Shown: piece by piece, positions 28,425 through 36,340 of the stretch
Numbering within the stretch: the stretch's first letter is position 1
Layout: the number at the start of each line of letters is the position of its first letter
Assembly: GCF_036250735.1 (NCBI RefSeq)
Contig: NZ_CP109430.1
Span: 1,240,001 to 1,304,000, forward strand
Direction of reading: 5' to 3'
Source of the DNA: Streptosporangium sp. NBC_01495
GTDB lineage: Bacteria; Actinomycetota; Actinomycetes; Streptosporangiales; Streptosporangiaceae
Length of the DNA: 64,000 nucleotides
Notes under the pieces: generated by a model
Databases searched by the model: none
Seen by the model: only the letters and a program-made list of their open reading frames with translations
Told to the model about the DNA's origin: nothing
Program-made: the position numbers and the translations under genes

Positions 28425-29450
28425 ATGAAGATGAGAGCGTTGCACGCCCTGGCCCTCGGGGTGGCGGGAGTGGTGCTGTCCGGCGGCCTCGCCGCCTGCG
28501 GCTCGACCACCTCCGGTACCGCCGGGGAGACCTCCGGCACCGCGGGCGCGTCCGCCGCTCCCGCGGTGAGCGACGCGGCGGCCTACCCCCGCACGGTGAA
28601 GCACGTCATGGGGGAGACCGAGATCCCGGCCCAGCCCAAGCGGGTCGTGGCCCTCGACCAGAGTTTCGTCGACGCGGTGCTGACCCTGGAGACCGACGTC
28701 GTGGGCTTCACCAGCTACCGGACGATGAAGGAGAAGCTTCCCGAGTATCTGGCCCCGGTCCTCGACCACGCCAAGGAGGCCACCTCGGTCGGCACCCTGG
28801 AGCAGCCGAGCCTGGAGCGGATCGTCGCGCTCAAGCCCGACCTGATCATCTCCGCCAAGATCCGCCACGAGGCGCTGTACGAGAAGCTGTCGCAGATCGC
28901 GCCGACGGTCTTCAGCGAGACCACCGGGGCCATCTGGAAGGACAACCTCAAGCTCGTAGGCGAGGCCCTGGGCAAGGAGGACCTCGCCGAGCAGAAGATC
29001 AAGGAGTACCAGGACCGCGCCGCCAAGATCGGCGAGTCCATCAAGGCCAAGGACGGCGAGCTGCCCACCGTCTCCGTCGCCCGTTTCGCGGGCGAGCCGA
29101 CCGTCCGCCTGTACGTGGAGAACTCCTACTCGGGCCTGGTGCTGAAGGACGTCGGCTTCACGCGCCCCGAGGACCAGCCGACCGTGACCGACACCATCAT
29201 GGTCCCGATCAGCCAGGAGAACATCTCCCAGCTGGACGCCGAGCACATCTTCGTCTCGGTCTACGAGGACCCGGCGGTCGAGCCGGTCAAGGAGAAGTTC
29301 GAGGCCAACCCGCTCTGGGGCAGGCTCAAGGGCGTCAAGCACGACGTCAGCGACACCACCTGGATGACCGCCGTCGGCATCCAGGGAGCGCACTCCATCC
29401 TCGACGACCTGGCGAAGTTCTTCGAGGTCGACCCGGCGAAGGCCGCCTGA
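28425..29450 (+). CDS. iron-siderophore substrate-binding lipoprotein
   Basis: Extracytoplasmic receptor of the importer, class III periplasmic-binding fold, 341 aa. It has a signal peptide with lipobox GLAACG (Cys near residue 25), a Ser/Thr/Gly/Ala linker, then RTVKHVMGETEIPAQPKRVVAL, GTLEQPSLERIVALKPDLII and a C-terminal lobe. ATG 28425 has GAAGGG 5 nt upstream. It is divergent from the permease genes and under the shared iron box. Siderophore identity is not predictable here. Confidence 0.92.
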   Translation: MKMRALHALALGVAGVVLSGGLAACGSTTSGTAGETSGTAGASAAPAVSDAAAYPRTVKHVMGETEIPAQPKRVVALDQSFVDAVLTLETDVVGFTSYRTMKEKLPEYLAPVLDHAKEATSVGTLEQPSLERIVALKPDLIISAKIRHEALYEKLSQIAPTVFSETTGAIWKDNLKLVGEALGKEDLAEQKIKEYQDRAAKIGESIKAKDGELPTVSVARFAGEPTVRLYVENSYSGLVLKDVGFTRPEDQPTVTDTIMVPISQENISQLDAEHIFVSVYEDPAVEPVKEKFEANPLWGRLKGVKHDVSDTTWMTAVGIQGAHSILDDLAKFFEVDPAKAA

Positions 29451-29487
29451 CCCCCCGCCCGGCGCCATGATCGACGGCGGGCCCGCG

Positions 29488-29516
29488 GGCCGCGGCGGGC
29501 GACGCCCGCCGCGGCC
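29488..29516 (+). terminator. terminator of the siderophore receptor gene
   Basis: A perfect 13-bp stem, GGCCGCGGCGGGC and GCCCGCCGCGGCC, with a GAC loop, 38 bp after the stop codon. Confidence 0.75.
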
Positions 29517-30075
29517 GGACCGCCGAGAGGTTTCACGGTCGTGCTTGGTGAGCCGATCCGGCCGTCTACCTGGCCGTACGGGAGGCTCTGCCGGGACGGT
29601 TGCGGGAAAGCGGGCGGGCGGGGGCGTCCGGGTGAACCGCAGGGGTGTGCCGACCCGTCTCTTAAGGAGAGATTAAGTTCCCAACGCGTGGGAAGCGGGG
29701 AGACGTGGAGATGGGTGTCGGAGTTTCTCAGGGTGCGGGCCTCAGCCCGGTGGTCGGACTCGGTCGTTCGGCGGCGGGTTTCCGGGCCGTGGCGATCGAC
29801 GTTTCTCGCCACCCCAAAGGGGCTGCTACCTGGGGTTATGTGATGATGGACACATCTTCGACTGAATCAAGGGAACGATGTTACGATACTGAGACTTGCC
29901 TGGCTGTAGAGCGTGTCGCACCCGCCGTTGGCGCAGCCACCGATCAATCCCCTGACCACGTAGAGCTTTTAACGGCCTCCTTACGAGGTGCCTGCGAGCA
30001 TCGAGTACGCCGTCAGAAGGAGCGCATCGTCTCTTCGCCGGGCGGCAATGGGGGGAAAAGCACGAGGGGGGTCCA
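29517..30075. other. 559-bp gene-free leader region upstream of the SigR-like gene
   Basis: No credible gene. It contains palindromes TTCCCAACGCGTGGGAA (around 29677-29693) and CCCCAAAGGGG (near 29812), and at about 29871 GGGAAC, then 18 nt, then CTT, a partial match to the SigR-type promoter GGGAAT-N18-GTT. It is long and less GC-rich than neighbouring coding DNA, consistent with a complex promoter or a long 5' leader. Confidence 0.45.
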
Positions 30076-30672
30076 ATGATCACGATGACGGAAGAGCAGC
30101 GCCAGGACTGGTTCGAGCGTGATGTCGTGCCGGTCACCAGCCAGCTCTACGCGTCCGCGATGCGTCTGACCCGTAACACCGCCGACGCCGAGGACCTGGT
30201 CCAGGAGACCGTCACCAAGGCCTTCACCTCGTACCACCAGTTTCGTGAGGGCACCAACCTCAAGGCGTGGCTGCACCGCATCCTGACCAACAACTTCATC
30301 AACGACTACCGCAAGAAGCAGCGCTCGCCCAAGCTCTCGGCCACCGAGGAGATCGAGGACTGGCAGCTCGCCGCCGCCGAGTCCCACATGTCCAGCGGTC
30401 TCAAGTCCGCCGAGACCGAGGCGCTGGAGCAGCTGCCCGACAGCGCGGTCATGAACGCCCTGCGCTCCCTGCCCGAGGACTTCCGGGTGGCCGTCTACCT
30501 GGCCGACGTCGAGGGCTTCGCCTACAAGGAGATCGCCGAGCGGATGGGCACCCCCATCGGCACGGTCATGTCCCGCCTCCACCGAGGCCGGCGCCAGCTC
30601 CGCACCATGCTTGAGGACTACGCCCGCGAGGAGGGTGGCCTCCGCCCGGCCGAGGAGGTCCAGGCCGCCTGA
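30076..30672 (+). CDS. SigR/SigH-like ECF RNA polymerase sigma factor
   Basis: A 198-aa ECF sigma factor closely resembling the thiol-oxidative-stress regulator SigR (SigH in mycobacteria). Sigma2 includes [24 protein letters not shown], then [24 protein letters not shown]. The linker [18 protein letters not shown] is a SigR hallmark, and sigma4 is [31 protein letters not shown] with [21 protein letters not shown] 30076 has GAGGGGGG upstream. Unlike sigR of Streptomyces, no RsrA-type zinc anti-sigma gene follows; the next gene is convergent. The regulator may be encoded elsewhere. Confidence 0.88.
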   Translation: MITMTEEQRQDWFERDVVPVTSQLYASAMRLTRNTADAEDLVQETVTKAFTSYHQFREGTNLKAWLHRILTNNFINDYRKKQRSPKLSATEEIEDWQLAAAESHMSSGLKSAETEALEQLPDSAVMNALRSLPEDFRVAVYLADVEGFAYKEIAERMGTPIGTVMSRLHRGRRQLRTMLEDYAREEGGLRPAEEVQAA

Positions 30673-30701
30673 CGCCCTGCCCTCTCCCCGCCTTTCGGCT
30701 T

Positions 30702-30742
30702 CGCGTACGGCCCGCACCCGCTCCGGGTGCGGGCCGTACGCG
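30702..30742. terminator. strong bidirectional terminator after the SigR-like gene
   Basis: A perfect 19-bp stem (30702-30720 with 30724-30742, core GTACGGCCCGCACCC) and a 3-nt loop, between convergent genes. Confidence 0.88.
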
Positions 30743-30784
30743 TGTCCGGGGCCTCCGCGCATCCCGCGTATCGGCGGGGGACGG

Positions 30785-31723
30785 TCACTCCAGCGTCATG
30801 TGGAGCCTGACCCTCAGCTCCCCGTTCACGCCGCGCACCTGCACCAGGTCGCAGAGCTGGCGGCTGATCCAGAGCCCGTAGCCGCGCGGCGACCCGGGCT
30901 CGGGCGGGAGGTAGCCGGGCAGCGGGACGTCCAGGTCGCCGCCGCCGGAGTCGGCGATCTCGCACACGATCTCGCCGTCGGCCGCCCAGATGGTCGCCCG
31001 GCCGTGTCCCGCCCCGTGCTCCACGCTGTTGGCCGCCATCTCCGAGGCGCTCAGCACGAGTGAGGCGATCAGGTCGCGCCTCATGCCCGCCCGGCGCGCG
31101 TGGTCGGTGACGAGCGCGCGCAGCCGTCCCAGCTCCTCCAGGGTGAAGTCGGTGACCACCGCGGACGGCGGCGGGTCGGGGAGGGCGAGGTCGTCTCCCG
31201 GCAGTGCGAACCGCTCCGGGGAGACGTAGCGGTCGCTCCGCCGCAGACCGGCGCCGGTCAGCTCCGCGGGATGGGTGCGAAGGACGTGGTCGAGCGCGAG
31301 CGTCTCGTCGTACAGGCACCACAGGCTGACCGGGACTCCGGCGAAGGCGGCGTTGAGCACCGACTCGTAGCGGATCCACTCGCGGGCCTGCCGCTCGGTC
31401 CAGCCCGACCACACCGGCTCCCCGACGACCAGTGGCCGCTCCCGCTGCCGGACGTAGTCGTGGAAGGCGGCGAGGGTCCGCGTCGGGTGGGTGTACCACT
31501 CCTCGGCGAGGTGGCGGTCGATGAGGCGGGCGTCCGAGCCGAAGGCGTCACCGATCAGGTCGAGCCCGCGCTCGCCCGTGACGACCAGGATCCGCCGGCC
31601 CTCGCGGAGGGCGCCGGCGATCAGGGGCTGGAGGAGTCCCAGGAAGCCGGAATCGGATCCGTACGCGACAGCCGTGTGCGCGAACGGCCCGCCGGAGTCG
31701 AGGGACGCCCGCTCGGGCTGCAC
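30785..31723 (-). CDS. MEDS-domain / HATPase (RsbW-like) regulatory protein
   Basis: A 312-aa cytoplasmic protein with an N-terminal MEDS sensory domain (residues about 10-170; FAHTAVAYGSDSGFLGLLQPLI, then YVRQRERPLVVGEPVWSGW, SLWCLYDE) and a C-terminal GHKL ATPase domain with N-box SEMAANSVEHG and G-box PRGYGLWISRQLCDLV. This is the architecture of RsbA-like anti-sigma or serine-kinase regulators in actinomycetes. The GTG at 31723 is the longest reasonable start. RsbW-type kinases act on SigB-family factors, so pairing with the neighbouring ECF factor is not implied. Confidence 0.8.
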   Translation of the reverse strand: MQPERASLDSGGPFAHTAVAYGSDSGFLGLLQPLIAGALREGRRILVVTGERGLDLIGDAFGSDARLIDRHLAEEWYTHPTRTLAAFHDYVRQRERPLVVGEPVWSGWTERQAREWIRYESVLNAAFAGVPVSLWCLYDETLALDHVLRTHPAELTGAGLRRSDRYVSPERFALPGDDLALPDPPPSAVVTDFTLEELGRLRALVTDHARRAGMRRDLIASLVLSASEMAANSVEHGAGHGRATIWAADGEIVCEIADSGGGDLDVPLPGYLPPEPGSPRGYGLWISRQLCDLVQVRGVNGELRVRLHMTLE

Positions 31724-31782
31724 GGGGATGACCGTAACAAGCGTCCGGCCTCAACACAACAGAGTCAGTTCGCGACATCCGG

Positions 31783-32619
31783 TCAACCGGACGCGATCAG
31801 CGCGACCGCGGCGAGGGTGAAGCCGATCCCCACCACCTGCACCGTGTTGAGCCGTTCTCCCAGGAAGTGGCGGGCGAGCAGCAGGGTGCTCGCCGGGTAG
31901 AGCGAGACCAGGACGGCGACGAGGCTGAGCATCCCGCGCTGCTGGGCGAGCACGAAGAGCACGTTGGCGGCCATGTCGAGTATTCCGGCCGCGAAGATGA
32001 CGCGCAGCGTGCCGGGTCCGGGGCGCAGGGCGCGGCCGGTGGCCACGGCCAGCAGGGCGATGAAGGTGACCGAGATCAGGCGTGCCCCGAGCAGTGGCCA
32101 CATGCCGCCGTCCGCCGGAGCCTGGGCGATGATGACGAAGAACCCGCCGAAACCCGCGCCCGCGGCGAGCGAGGCCAGGATCGGGCCGTACCCCCGGCCG
32201 GTCCTCCCGTCCGAGGTGCCGCGGCTCACCATCAGGACCGCCAGCAGCGCGAGGATCACCCCGCCCAGCGCGACCGGCTCGGGGCGCTCCCCGACGGTCA
32301 GTCCGAACAGCACGGGCAGCGCCGCCGAGACGGTCGCGGTGATCGGCGCCACCACCGACATCACGCCGGTGGCCAGCGCCCGGTAGAACAGCACGACCCC
32401 CGCCGTGCCGCAGAGCCCGGAGACCGCGCCCCAGGCCAGGGCCGCGGGCGTGGGGGTCTCCGGCAGGAACGGCAGCAGAGCGACGATCAAGGCCAGCCCG
32501 GCGAGCTGGGAGAGGACCACCACCGCGAGCACCCGCGACCGGCGGGTGGCCAGACCGCCGAGGAAGTCCGCGGCGCCGTACACCAGCGCGCAGGTCGTCG
32601 CCAGCACCACAGCCGTCAC
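31783..32619 (-). CDS. EamA/DMT-family transporter
   Basis: A drug/metabolite-transporter-superfamily exporter, 278 aa with about ten hydrophobic helices and two EamA repeats; the second ends VAVLVSLYPASTLLLARHFLGERL, the usual C-terminal EamA signature. It starts with GTG at 32619 with GAGG 6 nt upstream. It is divergent from an XRE-cupin regulator, a common pairing in which the regulator controls the exporter. Confidence 0.85.
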   Translation of the reverse strand: MTAVVLATTCALVYGAADFLGGLATRRSRVLAVVVLSQLAGLALIVALLPFLPETPTPAALAWGAVSGLCGTAGVVLFYRALATGVMSVVAPITATVSAALPVLFGLTVGERPEPVALGGVILALLAVLMVSRGTSDGRTGRGYGPILASLAAGAGFGGFFVIIAQAPADGGMWPLLGARLISVTFIALLAVATGRALRPGPGTLRVIFAAGILDMAANVLFVLAQQRGMLSLVAVLVSLYPASTLLLARHFLGERLNTVQVVGIGFTLAAVALIASG

Positions 32620-32704
32620 ATTCCACCTCGGTTCAATAGACTGTACTGATAGAACAATATATGGAGTGCAATAAAGTGCAAAACGAGTTCACTACACTGA
32701 ACTC
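32620..32704. promoter_or_regulatory. divergent promoter/operator of the EamA and XRE-cupin genes
   Basis: This 85-bp region is strikingly AT-rich. For the minus strand, TTGCAC and TATTGT with a 16-bp spacer form a promoter candidate. GAGTTCA (32685-32691) and TGAACTC (32698-32704) form a perfect inverted repeat that ends one base before the regulator's ATG, and TACACT (32693-32698) lies at the -10 distance for a leaderless transcript. The palindrome is therefore a likely auto-operator. A second, 4-bp GTTC/GAAC pair spans about 32633-32656. Confidence 0.6.
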
Positions 32705-33283
32705 ATGGACCCAGAGACGATCACCGCCGCGGTCGCCAACAACGTGCGGGCCCAGCGGGCGCACCGGCAGATGACCCTCGACGAGCTCGCCGCGCGCTCG
32801 GGGGTGAGCCGGGGCATGCTCGTCCAGGTCGAGCAGGGCAGGACGAACCCGAGCATCAGCACGCTCACCCGCATCGCCGACGCGCTCGGGGTGACGGTCG
32901 CGCGGATGGTGGAGGTCTCCGACACGCCCGTGGTCCGGGTGGTCAGCGGCGCCGACGTCGTCACCTTCCCGCACGGCAGATCCAGCACCGCGCGCCTGCT
33001 GGTCGGCACCGACGCGCCCGCCATCCTGGAGCTGTGGGACTGGCGGCTGGCCCCGGGCGACCACCACGACGGCGACGCCCACCCCCCGGGCACGCGCGAG
33101 ATGCTGACCGTCCTCGAGGGACGGCTCACCCTCTCGGTGTACGGCAAGAGCCACGTCGCGGAGACGGGCGACGCGGTCGTGTTCAGCGCCGACCGCCCGC
33201 ACAGGTACGCCAACGAGGGGGACACGCCGCTGCGGTTCATGATGGTCGTGACCGAACCCCGGGAGACGCCCGACCGCTCCTGA
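32705..33283 (+). CDS. XRE-family transcriptional regulator with C-terminal cupin domain
   Basis: A 192-aa repressor-like protein. Residues 8-65 are a helix-turn-helix domain (MTLDELAARSGVSRGMLVQVEQGRTNPSISTLTRIADALGV) and residues about 110-185 a cupin (HPPGTREMLTVLEGRLTLSV, GDAVVFSADRPHRYANEGD) that probably binds a small ligand. The ATG directly follows a palindrome with no room for a Shine-Dalgarno, implying a leaderless mRNA. It likely regulates itself and the divergent EamA exporter. Confidence 0.88.
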   Translation: MDPETITAAVANNVRAQRAHRQMTLDELAARSGVSRGMLVQVEQGRTNPSISTLTRIADALGVTVARMVEVSDTPVVRVVSGADVVTFPHGRSSTARLLVGTDAPAILELWDWRLAPGDHHDGDAHPPGTREMLTVLEGRLTLSVYGKSHVAETGDAVVFSADRPHRYANEGDTPLRFMMVVTEPRETPDRS

Positions 33284-33731
33284 GGCCCCTGAGCGGGCGG
33301 GTGACCGACATCTCACCCGACTGTTTCCGGGGCCTTGAGTGGACGGGGGCGATACCCCGTCCGGATGTTCCCGAGATCTTGAGTGGACGGGGGCCGACAT
33401 CTCACCCGGCCCGTTTCCGAGGTGAACCGAGACACCCCGTCCAGCCCCTCCTGAGGCCCCCGAGCGGCTGCGTGCCCCACGACCTCGGTACATGTGGCCC
33501 GCCGACCGCTATGTATCGTCCGCCTGCCTTGGGAGCTTTAAAGCTCTAACTGGCCGCATCGGATGAGACATGGTCACCAGGGTGCGCATCTCACCGGATG
33601 TGGCATGAAGTGGCGCGTCGGTACGGACATCCGGCGGTCGATGTCCCATCCTGGTGGAATACCCGGTCATGATCTTGCGGGGGGACCCGGCCGGGCCGCT
33701 CGCCGTCCCCGCGGCGCTTTCGGGGGGAAGC
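33284..33731. other. 448-bp region with degenerate direct repeats and a palindrome
   Basis: CTTGAGTGGACGGGGG occurs at 33334 and 33378, and CCGACATCTCACCCG occurs at 33305 and 33394, showing an intergenic repeat of about 44 and 89 bp. A 14-bp perfect palindrome GAGCTTTAAAGCTC lies at 33533-33546, possibly an operator for the deacetylase gene. No gene is supported. Confidence 0.55.
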
Positions 33732-34685
33732 ATGCGGGTGTGGCGGGTGTGGCGGGTGTGGGTCGTGCCGGTGGCGTTGCTGTTCGCGCTCTGGGGGTGC
33801 ACCTCCCCGATCGCCCTGGTGGGATCGGTGGAACCGGCGACCGTGGCGTCCCCCCTCTTCGCGGGGCACGCCGGGTTCGAGAAACCCGCGGTGCCCGGCG
33901 GACCCGTACCCGCCGCGCCCGGGGCTCCTGCGGCGCCCGCCCCCACCCCTGCCCCCCTTCCCGTCCCCACCCCTACCGCCGTTCCCGGGCCCGGGCCCGG
34001 CGCGGGGCGGCCGCACTGGGCGTGGGACGATCTTCCCGTCTCTCCACGGGCGCGCCGGATCGACTGCGAGCGGATCAAGTGCGTGGCGCTCACCTTCGAC
34101 GACGGGCCGGGGGCTTACACCGGGCCACTGCTCGACATCCTCGCCAGGCACCGGGCCAGGGCGACGTTCTTCGTCGTCGGGCGCATGGTCTCCGAGGACG
34201 GCGGGAGCACCCTTCGCAGGATGGTGGCCGAGGGGCACGAGCTGGGCAACCACACCTGGGACCACCCGCAGCTGCCCGCGCTGTCGCAGGACGGGATCAG
34301 GGAGGAACTGGGCCGTACCCAGTGGCTCGTCAAGCAGGTGACCGGGATCACGATGATCCTCATGCGCCCGCCGTACGGGTTGACCGACTCCAGGGTCGCC
34401 GCCGAGAGCCGCCAGCTGGGGCTCGCGCAGATCATGTGGGACGTCGACACGCTCGACTGGCGCGACCAGGACCCCTCGCTCGTCGCCCAGCGCGCGACCG
34501 AGGCCGGGCCGGGCTCCATCGTGCTGATGCACGACATCCACGCCTCCACGGTCCAGGCCGTCCCCCGGATGCTGGACGACTTCGCCGCCAGGGGCTACAG
34601 GTTCGTGACGCTGTCCGAGCTGTACGGTGGGCGCCCCGCGCCGGGGAGGAAGCACTACGGCAGCCCGTGGCGCCTACGCCGCTGA
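33732..34685 (+). CDS. polysaccharide deacetylase (NodB-domain) lipoprotein
   Basis: A 317-aa cell-surface carbohydrate esterase family 4 protein, likely deacetylating peptidoglycan or another surface glycan. Start at 33732 (GGGGGGAAG upstream) gives a signal peptide and lipobox LWGC. A Pro/Ala linker follows, then the NodB domain with TFDDGP (catalytic base Asp and metal Asp), NHTWDHP (HxxxH metal ligands), RPPYG, DVDTLDW and VLMHDIH. All catalytic motifs are intact. Codons upstream of 33732 are open but unlikely to be used. Confidence 0.88.
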   Translation: MRVWRVWRVWVVPVALLFALWGCTSPIALVGSVEPATVASPLFAGHAGFEKPAVPGGPVPAAPGAPAAPAPTPAPLPVPTPTAVPGPGPGAGRPHWAWDDLPVSPRARRIDCERIKCVALTFDDGPGAYTGPLLDILARHRARATFFVVGRMVSEDGGSTLRRMVAEGHELGNHTWDHPQLPALSQDGIREELGRTQWLVKQVTGITMILMRPPYGLTDSRVAAESRQLGLAQIMWDVDTLDWRDQDPSLVAQRATEAGPGSIVLMHDIHASTVQAVPRMLDDFAARGYRFVTLSELYGGRPAPGRKHYGSPWRLRR

Positions 34686-34779
34686 CGGGGAGCCAGGCGG
34701 AGGGAGCGGTGGAAGGCCCGGCGGAAGAGGCGTGAACCTTCCGTGCCCGTTCCCCGACTGTCCGGGGCGAGGAGGCAGG

Positions 34780-34793
34780 GTGACCAGACTTAT
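34780..34793 (+). pseudogene. detached first codons of the interrupted ECF sigma gene
   Basis: GAGGAGG (34769-34775) precedes GTG at 34780, and four and two-thirds codons (MTRLI) run to the left junction TTAT. Joined to 36341 they continue in frame into the ECF sigma factor (MTRLIDELLVVRCGLGE). The TnpB element thus appears to separate the native start from the gene body. Confidence 0.7.
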
Positions 34794-34839
34794 CAGAGGG
34801 TGTAGGCCCCGTCCTTTAGGGCGGGGTAGGCCCGGCATG

Positions 34840-35052
34840 TCACAGGAAGTTGATCACTTCGAGTTCGTCTTGTCCTGGTCTGCGGATCAGTATGGTTCCG
34901 CCTTCGGTGCGGAGTTGCTCCAGGTAGGCGTACACCTGGAGTGCCCGGTTGACGGTGTCGGTCTTGGTGTCGCCGGTCAGTTCGGCGCCTTTGGCGAGGG
35001 CTTCCGCGCCGCGCTGGGTCAGGTTCACCGTCAGTCGCTCGAGAGGGCTCAT
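34840..35052 (-). CDS. ribbon-helix-helix-like small protein inside the TnpB element
   Basis: A 70-aa protein, MSPLERLTVNLTQRGAEALA then KGAELTGDTKTDTVNRALQVYAYLEQL, with the short N-terminal beta strand (RLTVNLT) and two helices of an RHH/MetJ-Arc DNA-binding fold. It is transcribed away from tnpB with 48 bp between start codons and lies inside the element's left end. It could repress the shared promoter or act as an antitoxin-like partner; no toxin gene is adjacent. ATG 35052 gives the compact domain. Confidence 0.65.
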   Translation of the reverse strand: MSPLERLTVNLTQRGAEALAKGAELTGDTKTDTVNRALQVYAYLEQLRTEGGTILIRRPGQDELEVINFL

Positions 35053-35100
35053 ACGCACATCGTACATACGCCACACGCATTCTTCGGTATCGTTGACCTC

Positions 35101-36294
35101 ATGCGGCTCAGGTACAACTTCCGCCTCCACCCGTCGCCGGGGCAGCGCCAAGCGCTGGCCAGAGCGTTCGGGTGCGCACGGACGGTGTACAACGACGGAC
35201 TGCGCATCAGGCAAGAAGCCCACGCGGGCGGCTTGCCGTACATCAAGGACACCGACCTGCAGAAGGCCGTGATCACGGCGGCGAAGAAGAGGCCGGACCG
35301 GGCATGGCTGGGTGAGGTGTCCTCGGTCGTGCTGGTGCAGGCGCTCGGCGACCTGCACGTGGCGTTCCGCACCTTCTTCGCCTCGGTCACCGGAAAACGT
35401 AAGGGCCGCAAGATCGCCGCGCCGCGATTTCGGTCCCGGAAGGATTCGCGGCAGGCGATCCGGCTGACCCGCAACGGGTTCTCGGTCCGCCCGAACGGGC
35501 GCCTGTACGTGGCCAAGGTCGGCGAGATCGAGGTGGTCTGGTCGCGGGAACTACCGTCTGAGCCGTCGTCGGTGACGGTGGTCAAGGACTCGGCGGGCCG
35601 CTACTTCGCGTCGTTCGTCGTCGAGACGGCGGACGAGGTGCTGCCGGAGACGGCCTCCGAGATCGGCGTCGATGTGGGTCTGACGCATTTCGCGATCACC
35701 TCGGACGGCCGAAAGGTCGCCAATCCGCGTATCCTGCGCCGCGCGGCCAAGAGACTCCGCAGGCTACAGAAGGCGCTGAGCCGAAAAGAGAAGGGGTCGG
35801 CGAACCGGGCCAAGGCCAAGCTCAAGGTCGCCAAGGCGCACGCCAGGGTGACCGACACGCGCCGCGACTTCGCCCACAAACTGTCCTCCACGTTGATCCG
35901 CGACAACCAAGCGGTCTATGTGGAGGATCTCGCCGTGTCGGGTTTGGCGCGCACGAAGCTGGCCAGGTCGGTGCACGATGCGGGTTGGTCGCAGTTCGTG
36001 AGCATGCTGGAGTACAAGGCGAGGCGGTATGGCCGCCACTTCGCCAAGATCGACCGCTGGTTTCCCTCTTCGAAGCTGTGCTCGGTGTGCGGGAGCATCG
36101 CCACCTCGATGCCGTTGAACGTCCGGTCGTGGATCTGCCCGTGCGGGGCGGTTCACGACCGGGATGTGAACGCGGCGATCAACATTCTGGCCGCCGGACG
36201 GGCGGACAGGTTAAACGCCTGTGGAGGCGATGTAAGACCACCGCTCGCGGTGGCGGACGCCCGCGAAGCAGGAACCCACCGGAGCGTCGCGTGA
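35101..36294 (+). CDS. tnpB: RNA-guided nuclease TnpB (IS605 OrfB family)
   Basis: A 397-aa transposon-encoded nuclease related to Cas12. In the family it uses an omegaRNA from the element's right end to cut DNA next to a transposon-adjacent motif. It begins MRLRYNFRLHPSPGQRQALARAFG; the RuvC acidic residues are in EIGVDVGLTHFA (Asp), VYVEDLAVSGL (Glu) and HDRDVNAAINI (Asp). A zinc ribbon CSVCG...CPCG lies before the last one. All catalytic residues are present and the frame is intact, so it may be active. The TGA overlaps a GTG that is in frame with the ECF sigma gene. Confidence 0.93.
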   Translation: MRLRYNFRLHPSPGQRQALARAFGCARTVYNDGLRIRQEAHAGGLPYIKDTDLQKAVITAAKKRPDRAWLGEVSSVVLVQALGDLHVAFRTFFASVTGKRKGRKIAAPRFRSRKDSRQAIRLTRNGFSVRPNGRLYVAKVGEIEVVWSRELPSEPSSVTVVKDSAGRYFASFVVETADEVLPETASEIGVDVGLTHFAITSDGRKVANPRILRRAAKRLRRLQKALSRKEKGSANRAKAKLKVAKAHARVTDTRRDFAHKLSSTLIRDNQAVYVEDLAVSGLARTKLARSVHDAGWSQFVSMLEYKARRYGRHFAKIDRWFPSSKLCSVCGSIATSMPLNVRSWICPCGAVHDRDVNAAINILAAGRADRLNACGGDVRPPLAVADAREAGTHRSVA

Positions 36295-36340
36295 GCGGCG
36301 CGGGAGGAATCCCCGGCCTTCAGGCCGAGGAGGACGTCAA
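36200..36340 (+). ncRNA. predicted omegaRNA of the TnpB element (scaffold part)
   Basis: By analogy with characterised TnpB systems the omegaRNA spans the 3' end of tnpB and the right end, with its guide immediately outside the element (36341-36360). Visible structure: CCACCG-CTCG-CGGTGG (36238-36253) and CGGCC-TTCA-GGCCG (36314-36327). The predicted guide begins TGACGAACTGCTGG, which lies next to TTAT in the reconstructed empty site. The 5' boundary is approximate. Confidence 0.6.

Larger units (their letters stand above)
34794..36340 (+). mobile_element. IS605/IS1341-type TnpB element with RHH accessory gene, no tnpA
   Basis: The 1,547-bp element runs from just after TTAT (34790-34793) to TCAA (36337-36340). 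The left end has a hairpin CCCCGTCC-TTTA-GGGCGGGG (34807-34826). The right end has CGGCC-TTCA-GGCCG (36314-36327) and ends GGACGTCAA. It encodes a small RHH protein (minus) and an intact TnpB (plus), but no TnpA transposase, so it needs TnpA in trans. IS200/IS605 elements insert after a short target and make no target duplication; removing the element restores an uninterrupted sigma gene. Confidence 0.82.

Noticed and set aside
30785-31723. MEDS-HATPase protein as the missing anti-sigma factor of the SigR-like protein
   Set aside because: It is on the opposite strand beyond a strong terminator, and RsbW-type kinases act on SigB-family factors; no zinc anti-sigma motif is present.
34627-35100. 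N-terminal extension of TnpB upstream of 35101
   Set aside because: The frame is open back to 34627 by chance; it crosses the left-end hairpin and the antisense RHH gene, and TnpB proteins start at MRLRYNFRL-like sequences.
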